A stretch of DNA of 64,000 nucleotides from Glycomyces sp040645615. GTDB taxonomy: Bacteria; Actinomycetota; Actinomycetes; Mycobacteriales; Micromonosporaceae. The translations under genes and the position numbers were made by a program. Shown piece by piece: positions 8,855-15,466 of the stretch. Location of the stretch: assembly GCF_040645615.1 (NCBI RefSeq), contig NZ_JBEYYO010000004.1, positions 239,106 through 303,105 of the forward strand, given 5' to 3'. A model generated the notes under the pieces. The model was given only the letters and a program-made list of their open reading frames with translations. It ran no database searches and was not told the origin of the DNA. The stretch's first letter is position 1. Every line of letters starts with the position of its first letter.

Positions 8855-9308
8855 CATGATCGCCTATGATCCGCACTTGCTACGACCGGGCATCGCCGCT
8901 GGCCTGGGCCAGCGCGGACTGCCGCGCCAAGCGGGGTCGGCCATGCTCCAAGCCGTCATCATGACCCCGGTCCTGGTGTTGGTGATGATGCTCGCGTTCG
9001 GCGGCGGCAAACTCGCTCTGGCCCAGATCGACATCGACGGTGCCGCGCATGCCGCCGCTCGCGCCGCGACCATCGAGCGGAGCATGGGCGAGGCTGCGGC
9101 TGCCGCCCAGGCGGCAGCGGCCGTGGGCACCGCCGCCCACTGTTCAGGGGTCTCGATCGGTATCAGCGGCGACCTCACCCCCGGCGGAGTCATCACCGCC
9201 ACGCTCACCTGCACCGTCACCGGAACCGGAATCGGGGCCCTGGACGGGCGCACCCTCACGGCCGAAGCGTCCTCGCCTGTAGACCAATGGCGAGGTGAAG
9301 CGCCGTGA
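8847..9308 (+). CDS. second TadE-like pseudopilin
   Basis: A 153-residue protein from a GTG at 8847 (ATG 8856 is possible). The leader ends RQAGSAMLQAV, then a hydrophobic segment (about 33-55; PVLVLVMMLAFGGGKLALAQ) and an extracytoplasmic domain with two Cys (AHCSGV, LTCTV) that could pair. The hydrophobic pattern and GKLALAQIDIDGAAHAAAR match TadE-like proteins. Its last codons overlap the following TadG-like gene. Confidence 0.75.
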   Translation: MSDMIAYDPHLLRPGIAAGLGQRGLPRQAGSAMLQAVIMTPVLVLVMMLAFGGGKLALAQIDIDGAAHAAARAATIERSMGEAAAAAQAAAAVGTAAHCSGVSIGISGDLTPGGVITATLTCTVTGTGIGALDGRTLTAEASSPVDQWRGEAP

Positions 9309-9802
9309 CGAGCGTGTATCTGCACTATGAACGAGTCCCCTACCTGTGGCACGGCAAGCAGCGCCGTGATCAGGGGTTCGCGACGCCGTTCGCGATGGCC
9401 TTGCTCATAGCGCTCATCGCCGCCGTGGGGCTGTCAATCGACGGCGGCGGCGCGGCAGCGGCGAAAGCTCGCGTCGCCACCGCGGCGGCCGAGTCCGCTC
9501 GGGCCGGAGCGGATGCGATCGACATCGTCTACTTCCGCCAGTCCGGAATCGTCCGCCTCGACCCGCCCGAGGCCGAAGCCGCCGCCAGCGCCTGGCTCGC
9601 CGCCACCGGCATGGACGGCACCGTATCCGCTACCCAGGCTGAGGTCACGGTCACCGCCGAGACGACCTATGACACCCAGATCCTCTCGGCCGTCGGGTTC
9701 GGCGCCTTCACCGTCACAGCGACATCCACTGCCGAGCCGGACCAAGGCGATACACCTGCCGCGCTTGACGACCCGGCCGTGCAGGGAGGGCACGGGCCAT
9801 GA
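9305..9802 (+). CDS. TadG/Rv3660-neighbour type pseudopilin-like protein
   Basis: A 165-residue protein: a cytoplasmic leader ending RRDQGFATPFAMALL, one membrane segment (about 24-42), then an Ala-rich stalk (AAAAKARVATAAAESARAGA) typical of TadG-like Flp-assembly proteins, and a beta domain. It overlaps the next gene by 4 bp (ATGA). Pilus-tip or assembly function is inferred from family and place in the operon. Confidence 0.7.
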   Translation: MTSVYLHYERVPYLWHGKQRRDQGFATPFAMALLIALIAAVGLSIDGGGAAAAKARVATAAAESARAGADAIDIVYFRQSGIVRLDPPEAEAAASAWLAATGMDGTVSATQAEVTVTAETTYDTQILSAVGFGAFTVTATSTAEPDQGDTPAALDDPAVQGGHGP

Positions 9803-12423
9803 CCAGAATCATCACCGATAGGCATCGCAGCGACCTGAACACGCCAGTGCGGTTGCCGTCGCTGGCCGCCCGCATGGTGGCAGGGATCATCGCCGGCCTC
9901 GGGCTATGTGCACTGCTTGTCGGCGTCCCGTTCCTGTTCCTAGCTGCATTCGGATGGCCGCCGCCTCTCCCCAGCGAGTCGGCTTGGACGTACCCGCACC
10001 TGTTCGCCACCGAGTTCCTCATCAGCGCCCTCGCCCTAGCCGCATGGAGCACCTGGGCGTGGCTGGCCGTCATCATGCTGCGCGAAGCCGTGCACGCCCT
10101 GCGCTGGGGCATCAACCCTGATCATCTGCGCGACGCAGCCAGCCCAGTGCGGTGGCTCGCCGGAGCCCTCATCGGGGCCGTCGCCGCCCTCTGGCCCGCA
10201 ACATCCCATGCGGCGACCGCGCCAGCGGAGTCACCGGTCAGTCTCGAACTCGATGACTCCGACCTGGTCGCGGACAACCGCACCCGGCCCGTCGTCTGGC
10301 GCACCGACGCCACCACAGCCACACTGAACGCCGACACCGCCCAAGCCGTCGCATCCGAACCCAGGATTGACCCGGCGACGGGCCTGCGCGTGGTGACGGT
10401 CGGGCCTGAGAACCCAACGCTGTGGGATATTGCCGCGAAGTACCTCGGCGACGGTAGCCGCTACATGGAGATCTTCGACCTCAACCAGGGCCGCGACCTC
10501 GGCGGCGGCGATCGGCTTACCCAGCCGTGGGTCGTCCTTGACGGGTGGGAACTGCTCATCCCCGACACCGAAGCCGCGCTGCCAATCGACCAAGCGACCG
10601 GCCTGCGCGTGGTGACCGTAGGACCGCAGAACCCGACGTTGTGGGATATAGCAGAGAAATACCTCGGCGACCCGATGCGATACATGGAGATCTTCGAGCT
10701 GAACAAGGACCGCGACTTCCCCGGCGGCCCCTTCGACGATCCCGACGAGGTTCAAGACGGCTGGCAGCTCCTCATCCCCAACGTCAACGCCAAGGAAGAC
10801 TCCGCAGAGGATGCCACGCCGCCCGCCGCCCCGGATGGCGAAGGCGAGATCGTTGCACCGCCGACGATCGACCCCGTCGAGCCTGACGAAGACGACATCG
10901 AAGAGAGCGAGGACGGGACGACCTCGCCACCGCCATCGACCGATCCACAACGAGCTGAGTCGGAATCGTCGGCCGAGCCGGGACAATCGCTCACCACAGC
11001 GGTGCCGTTCGGGGTGTGGCTGGCAGCAGGGACCTGCCTCGCTGCAGGGGTCGTGGTCGCCATCGCGCACCGCCTTCGCTCCCCGCGCGAGCGCATATCC
11101 GACTCGGAGACGGACGAGGTGATGACCGGCCGTCTCTCCGATCTCGAAGCGATCATCGAATCCGAAGCCCGCAAACTCGCGCAACCGCTCGCCGAACCGG
11201 ACGATGAACCGATCCTCGCGCCACCGGTGATCGGCGTCAGCACCGACCGAATGCCAATTACTCTGAGCGATCTCGCCGCTGAAGGAGTGGGCTTGCGCGG
11301 GCCTGGGCAGCGCGGAGCAGCACGGGCCGCGATCCTCACCGCCACCATCGCAGGCGCCCACGTTCTGGTCACCGAGGCCGCCGATCTTCGCCTTGAACTC
11401 GGGACGGGCGCAGCCTCGGCCCAACTCCACTTCATACTCGGCATCGCCGACGCGCTACACACCCGTACCGCAGACACCGACCTCGTAATGGTGTGTGCCG
11501 ACACGGATCTGGACGAAACCACTCAGCCGCTGCTTGAGCAATTCCTCACTGCTGACGGCGCGAGCGCATTCATCCTGGGTGACTGGATTCCTTCCAGTCT
11601 CGTTCTCACCGCCGACGGCACCGTCCGCACCGCCCACGGCCGCGCCGCCGATGCCGAGTTCCGCAGCCTTCACATCGCCGACCTTGACACCACCGCTACC
11701 GTCCTCGCCGGCCTCACCACCGCAAAGACCGACACCGAGGTGAAGGCCGCCACCGCACCCACCATCGAAACTAGCGGCACGGTGCGCACCGACGAGGAGC
11801 CGAACACGCCACCTAACCAGGAAAAACCAGAACCGACATTGCGGCTGTGCTTGTTCGGTCAACCCGACGCCTACCTCAACGACCACCCCATCCCACTCAA
11901 GAAGGGGCGCAGATCCCGCGCGTTCCTGACCGTCCTCGCCTGCGCCGAAGGCCCCGTCACCCGCGACGAACTCCTCGAAGGCGTCGTCGGCGACATGGTC
12001 GAAATCGACCGCGCCAAGAACAACTTCTCCGCCGTCGCCATCGACACCCGCCGTGCCCTGCGCGATGCCACCGGCGACCCCAGCGCCGAGTTCTACACCT
12101 ACGACAGACTCACCGAAACCTACGAACTCGAACGCCACCGCTTCGCCATCGACCTCGACGAGTTCAACGACGCCGAACAAGCCGCCGCACTCACCACCGA
12201 CCCGACCAAGACCGCCGGGCACCTGGAGGCAGCGATTGCGCTCTACAGCGGCGACCTCGCCCCCGAAGTCGATACCGACACCGTGGAACGCCAACGGCAG
12301 CTCTACCGAGACAAGGCCTTGCGCATTCTGGAGCGCCTCGTCGAGCACTATTCAAACGTTGGCGACACTGCCCGAGCTGAAGACTGCCGTGCGCGAGCAA
12401 GCCGGATAACCGGTCATCGGTGA
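9799..12423 (+). CDS. membrane-anchored LysM-SARP (BTAD) regulator
   Basis: An 874-residue protein ending the pilus operon. Three membrane segments (about 25-51, 68-98, 117-138) lead to two tandem LysM repeats (about 189-256 and 261-329; both contain LRVVTVGP and TLWDIA), an acidic linker, a fourth membrane segment (about 400-425), a globular middle domain, and a C-terminal winged helix plus bacterial transcriptional activator domain (about 680-874). This topology puts LysM outside, on peptidoglycan, and the DNA-binding SARP domain inside. Such proteins recur at the end of actinobacterial Tad operons. I infer a wall-sensing activator of the pilus operon; the signal is unknown. Confidence 0.8.
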   Translation: MTRIITDRHRSDLNTPVRLPSLAARMVAGIIAGLGLCALLVGVPFLFLAAFGWPPPLPSESAWTYPHLFATEFLISALALAAWSTWAWLAVIMLREAVHALRWGINPDHLRDAASPVRWLAGALIGAVAALWPATSHAATAPAESPVSLELDDSDLVADNRTRPVVWRTDATTATLNADTAQAVASEPRIDPATGLRVVTVGPENPTLWDIAAKYLGDGSRYMEIFDLNQGRDLGGGDRLTQPWVVLDGWELLIPDTEAALPIDQATGLRVVTVGPQNPTLWDIAEKYLGDPMRYMEIFELNKDRDFPGGPFDDPDEVQDGWQLLIPNVNAKEDSAEDATPPAAPDGEGEIVAPPTIDPVEPDEDDIEESEDGTTSPPPSTDPQRAESESSAEPGQSLTTAVPFGVWLAAGTCLAAGVVVAIAHRLRSPRERISDSETDEVMTGRLSDLEAIIESEARKLAQPLAEPDDEPILAPPVIGVSTDRMPITLSDLAAEGVGLRGPGQRGAARAAILTATIAGAHVLVTEAADLRLELGTGAASAQLHFILGIADALHTRTADTDLVMVCADTDLDETTQPLLEQFLTADGASAFILGDWIPSSLVLTADGTVRTAHGRAADAEFRSLHIADLDTTATVLAGLTTAKTDTEVKAATAPTIETSGTVRTDEEPNTPPNQEKPEPTLRLCLFGQPDAYLNDHPIPLKKGRRSRAFLTVLACAEGPVTRDELLEGVVGDMVEIDRAKNNFSAVAIDTRRALRDATGDPSAEFYTYDRLTETYELERHRFAIDLDEFNDAEQAAALTTDPTKTAGHLEAAIALYSGDLAPEVDTDTVERQRQLYRDKALRILERLVEHYSNVGDTARAEDCRARASRITGHR

Positions 12424-12445
12424 GGGCATGAGGCGGCAACGCACC

Positions 12446-13036
12446 TCATGAACGAAACGCTCGCCAGGCGGCGGCAAAGCGAGCCGACACGCTCCGCGTA
12501 CCTTCTACTCTGGTTACGGGAACAGCAGGAGACTCGGCACCGATTTTTCTTGTCGCGACTTCGTAGGCGTGAGTGATTCGGTCCCAACGGTCCGCCATCG
12601 CGCCCTTGATCCCGATGCCTATCCCGATACCAGCGATGGCGCCTATGAAAAGGAACAAGGTGCCACCAAATGGCGGGGCAGGCCAGGATTGGATGAACCC
12701 GGTCGCCGTCAACGCAAACAACCAGCCGAATGCGGCGATCATGCCCTCACCGATGTGGCGGAAGTTGACGGCCCGCCGTGCTGCCGCTTCGGAGTACAGG
12801 CCAGCGGCTTCTGCCGTCAGCACGGGAGGCTCAGCCAGGGGGTTCGGCCATTGCTGCGCACGAAGCTTTGGATTCCACGGAGTTGCGGCAGCCGGGTCAG
12901 GTAGCTCAACGGTGGCCGGATCAATGATGGCCTCGTGCCGAAGAACACGATGCCGCTGCTCGTTCATCACCATGGCAATGACGAAGAAAACCGTCACTGC
13001 CGTTAGTCCCAGTACCGCGGCAATCCAGACCGTCAT
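12446..13036 (-). CDS. membrane protein, 196 aa, third gene of a coupled operon
   Basis: Starts at ATG 13036, with GGGGAGCGAG upstream as ribosome-binding site, overlapping the upstream gene's stop. Hydrophobic segments lie at about 3-22, 100-120 and 128-150; the last is Gly/Ile-rich (GAIAGIGIGIGIKGAMADRW). A polar loop (about 30-90) separates the first two. The C-terminal tail is basic and cytoplasmic or external. No family recognised. It converges on the LysM-SARP gene. Confidence 0.6.
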   Translation of the reverse strand: MTVWIAAVLGLTAVTVFFVIAMVMNEQRHRVLRHEAIIDPATVELPDPAAATPWNPKLRAQQWPNPLAEPPVLTAEAAGLYSEAAARRAVNFRHIGEGMIAAFGWLFALTATGFIQSWPAPPFGGTLFLFIGAIAGIGIGIGIKGAMADRWDRITHAYEVATRKIGAESPAVPVTRVEGTRSVSARFAAAWRAFRS

Positions 13037-13332
13037 CGATCTCGCTCCCCTTGGAGATCCCGATGCAAGCGCAGTGGATAGCGAAGACGCGCGGGCTTGA
13101 CTATCAGCGCCCACATCGCCGCGACGAATCCCAGCATGCTGCAGGCTGAAACAGCGAGAGTATCCGAATGCCAGGGACCAGACACGACGCGGACCACCGC
13201 CATCGCAGCGGCCGTTCCCGTCCCAAGCGCCGCGATACCGAACAACAGAGCTCGTACTCGAGACACCGCGGCTGAACGTTCAAACTGAGGCCCCTCGGGA
13301 CCGCACAGTTCCTTACGCAACTTCGAAATCAA
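13033..13332 (-). CDS. small membrane protein, 99 aa
   Basis: Starts with TTG at 13332, overlapping the stop of the 44-residue gene (TTGA). A polar N-terminus (about 1-25) is followed by two membrane segments (about 29-50 and 58-78) and a basic C-terminal tail (PARLRYPLRLHRDLQGERDR). Its stop overlaps the start of the 196-aa gene. The three genes therefore form one tightly coupled unit. Function unknown. Confidence 0.6.
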   Translation of the reverse strand: MISKLRKELCGPEGPQFERSAAVSRVRALLFGIAALGTGTAAAMAVVRVVSGPWHSDTLAVSACSMLGFVAAMWALIVKPARLRYPLRLHRDLQGERDR

Positions 13333-13463
13333 GATTCACATCCTCCGCAGGCCGGGCCGTCGATGGTGAGGTCTTCGACGGCAGTGACGCCGAGGTTTCG
13401 ACCTGCCAGCAAGATCGGACACAGCTGTTGCGGCACTTCAGGAATCGTGTCCAGTTTCTCCAT
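13329..13463 (-). CDS. 44-residue Cys-containing peptide, probably leaderless
   Basis: An ATG at 13463 opens a 44-codon frame ending PACGGCES. It holds three Cys (one at residue 15 in QLCP, two near the C-terminus), and its stop codon overlaps the TTG start of the next gene. On the same strand a -10-like TACCCT lies seven bases before the ATG, suggesting a leaderless transcript. Possible roles are a small regulatory or secreted peptide acting with the two downstream membrane proteins. No homology known to me. Confidence 0.55.
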   Translation of the reverse strand: MEKLDTIPEVPQQLCPILLAGRNLGVTAVEDLTIDGPACGGCES

Positions 13464-13470
13464 TCGAGTT

Positions 13471-13476
13471 AGGGTA
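13471..13476 (-). promoter_or_regulatory. -10 element of the small membrane-protein operon
   Basis: TACCCT on the minus strand, seven bases upstream of the ATG at 13463, fits the TANNNT pattern and leaderless spacing. The -35 region is weak. The rest of 13464-13641 shows no gene. Confidence 0.4.
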
Positions 13477-13641
13477 CTGGCTCCGGCCGACATTCAGGGA
13501 CCTCAAGTCCGCCACGGGGCAGTTCGTCCCGTTCAGTCGCAGCGGGGTGGGGCCCACCCCGCAGCCGTTACCGCGCATCCGAACCCATCCCGGGTCTTTC
13601 TTCTTACGCCTGGATCATTCGGTGGCTGGTGAGACGCTCCC

Positions 13642-14286
13642 TTGCCCAACCGTCTGCAACAACCGCCGTTGGCGATCGCCCGATACGGCAGCCTAGACGT
13701 GCCACTGACCGTGTGGACCGTTGCCGATGCCGCCGACCTGGTCGACGGGCTCTTGGCCGAACTGGCCCCGACCGGACGCATCATCGCTGTGGATCTACCC
13801 GGATGGCAGGCCATCCCCGCCGCCGGACGCCGGGCCCACGTCTACACCCGCCGCAGGGGCACCGCCACCCGCACGTTTGCGGGTTTGACCGGCGTCGAAC
13901 AGCGGTGCATCACCATCGAGACTGCCTGCGAGTCCACGCTCGCAGTCAAGCTCGGCGAGCACCGGACCGGCATGATCGCCGCTTCCGCATGGCTCTTGCG
14001 CTGCCCCGGGGCGCTGGAGGCTACCGTCGCCGCGCTCAAACCCGGTGGCGTCCTCGTCATCGTCGGCCACACCGAGCGGGACGCGATCGACATCGCCACG
14101 CTGACCGACACACACATACTGCCGCTGGATTTCACCGCCTACCTCGTCGCCACCACGCGGAACACGTTCGACGCCGCAGTCGCCATCCCGGCTGGGACCG
14201 AAGTCGACGCTGCCACGACACCGGCCTCACATTGGGGCGTCGGCGTCTGGCGTCAGACCGAGAAGGGTGGTGGTGCCCGTGGCTAA
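13642..14286 (+). CDS. methyltransferase-companion protein, 214 aa
   Basis: A TTG at 13642 opens a 214-residue protein overlapping the methyltransferase gene by eight bases. It contains a Rossmann-like segment near 130-150 (AALKPGGVLVIVGHTERD) like the late strands of class I methyltransferases but lacks an obvious SAM-binding GxGxG and a catalytic motif. It may be a specificity or scaffold partner, or a degenerate methylase. Assignment rests on coupling and this one motif. Confidence 0.55.
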   Translation: MPNRLQQPPLAIARYGSLDVPLTVWTVADAADLVDGLLAELAPTGRIIAVDLPGWQAIPAAGRRAHVYTRRRGTATRTFAGLTGVEQRCITIETACESTLAVKLGEHRTGMIAASAWLLRCPGALEATVAALKPGGVLVIVGHTERDAIDIATLTDTHILPLDFTAYLVATTRNTFDAAVAIPAGTEVDAATTPASHWGVGVWRQTEKGGGARG

Positions 14287-15142
14287 GCGCACCAACCGCC
14301 CCGTACCGAGCATCTGGGCGACCGGCCAGGTCAAACCGCACCGCCAGCGATCGGACTCTTATGTCGCGGGGAATGCGCATCCGGCGAAGATGTGGCCGCA
14401 CATCGCCGCCACGGCGATCGCACGGTATTCCAAACCCGGGGAGACGGTGCTGGATCCGATGTGCGGGGTGGGAACCTCGCTGATCGAGGCGATCCAACTG
14501 GGCCGCAACGCCTACGGCGTCGATCTGGAGCCGGAGTGGGTGGCGATGGCTCGGGCGAACGTCGCTGCTGCACTCGCCGCGCACTCCGGGCCGCGTGGCG
14601 AGGTCGTGCAGGGGGACGCGGCGGATCTCGTGCCGCTGCTGGAGCGGGCGCGGCTGCGGGGCACGGTCGACTTGGTGCTCACCAGCCCGCCCTACGGGGC
14701 GGTCACGCACGGGCAGCCGGATACGTCGCGGATCACCGGGGGGAAGATCCGCAACCGCGCCCACCGCTACAGCGAAGGGAAGCCGCGGCCTGAGTCGCTG
14801 GCGACTTCGTCGGCTTCTCGTCTCCGGGAGGGTTTGGAGGCGGTGTTCTCCGGCTGCCTGCTCGCCTTGCGGCCGGGCGGTGTCGCGGTCGTGACCGCTC
14901 GGCCGTTCACCGACGCCGGGAAGCTCGTGGACTTCCCATCTTTCGTCGTCCGGGCCGGGGTCGCAGCGGGCTTCGATCTCGCCGAGCGCCGAGTCGCGCT
15001 CCTGTCACGCTGGGATGGGGTGAGGCTCTCTCCGAGCGTGACGTTCTTCCATTTGCACAACGTCCGTAGAGCCCGAGCGGCCGGGAGGAGTGTGTTCGCC
15101 AGGGCCCACGAGGACGTGCTCGTCTTTCGGAAGCCGCGATGA
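14279..15142 (+). CDS. DNA (N4-cytosine or N6-adenine) methyltransferase
   Basis: About 287 residues from GTG 14279 (GTG 14267 is possible). Early HPAKMWP, SAM-binding DPMCGVGTS (motif I) and the catalytic TSPPYG (motif IV) are all present in that order, as in amino-methyltransferases of DNA. A later LRPGGVAVVTARPF strand completes the fold. No restriction endonuclease lies beside it, so an orphan or protective methylase carried by the element is likely. Its stop overlaps a 46-codon frame. Confidence 0.8.
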   Translation: MAKRTNRPVPSIWATGQVKPHRQRSDSYVAGNAHPAKMWPHIAATAIARYSKPGETVLDPMCGVGTSLIEAIQLGRNAYGVDLEPEWVAMARANVAAALAAHSGPRGEVVQGDAADLVPLLERARLRGTVDLVLTSPPYGAVTHGQPDTSRITGGKIRNRAHRYSEGKPRPESLATSSASRLREGLEAVFSGCLLALRPGGVAVVTARPFTDAGKLVDFPSFVVRAGVAAGFDLAERRVALLSRWDGVRLSPSVTFFHLHNVRRARAAGRSVFARAHEDVLVFRKPR

Positions 15143-15279
15143 CCGGTTTCCTTTTGGTGCCAAGCGTTGATGTCCGGCTTCGCCAACTGGTCGCGTTGGT
15201 GGCGACTGCGGCGTGCTTGGCGGGGCCGCGGAGTCTGCGTACCGTCCGATCGCCGGGGCGGCTTGTCCATGACAACTGA
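15139..15279 (+). CDS. small frame, 46 aa, between methyltransferase and recombinase
   Basis: ATG 15139 overlaps the methyltransferase stop (ATGA). The 46-residue product is VRLRQLVALVATAACLAG-rich with one Cys and a basic tail. Its end overlaps the next small gene by 11 bp. The overlaps on both sides argue for real translation, at least as a coupling relay; no homology is known. Confidence 0.4.
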   Translation: MTGFLLVPSVDVRLRQLVALVATAACLAGPRSLRTVRSPGRLVHDN

Positions 15280-15466
15280 GGACGAGATCGCGGGCGGGAA
15301 GTGGCGGTTCGAGCACGATGACGGGGTCATCATCGACTTCGCGATCGTCACCGCGACTCCCGCCGAGGCCCGGCAGCTCGAACAGCATCAGGCGCAAGTG
15401 ATCCGGGAGGTTTGTCAGTGGCTATCCCAGCAGCCATCAGTTCGTGGGGAGGACCCCAACGGGTAA
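15269..15466 (+). CDS. small acidic protein, 65 aa, upstream of serine recombinase
   Basis: ATG 15269 gives MTTEDEIAGGKWRFEHDDGV and a helical second half (EARQLEQHQAQVIREVCQWL). The end overlaps the recombinase start by about 49 bp. Small acidic helical proteins beside large serine recombinases can be directionality factors; here that is only positional inference. Confidence 0.5.
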   Translation: MTTEDEIAGGKWRFEHDDGVIIDFAIVTATPAEARQLEQHQAQVIREVCQWLSQQPSVRGEDPNG

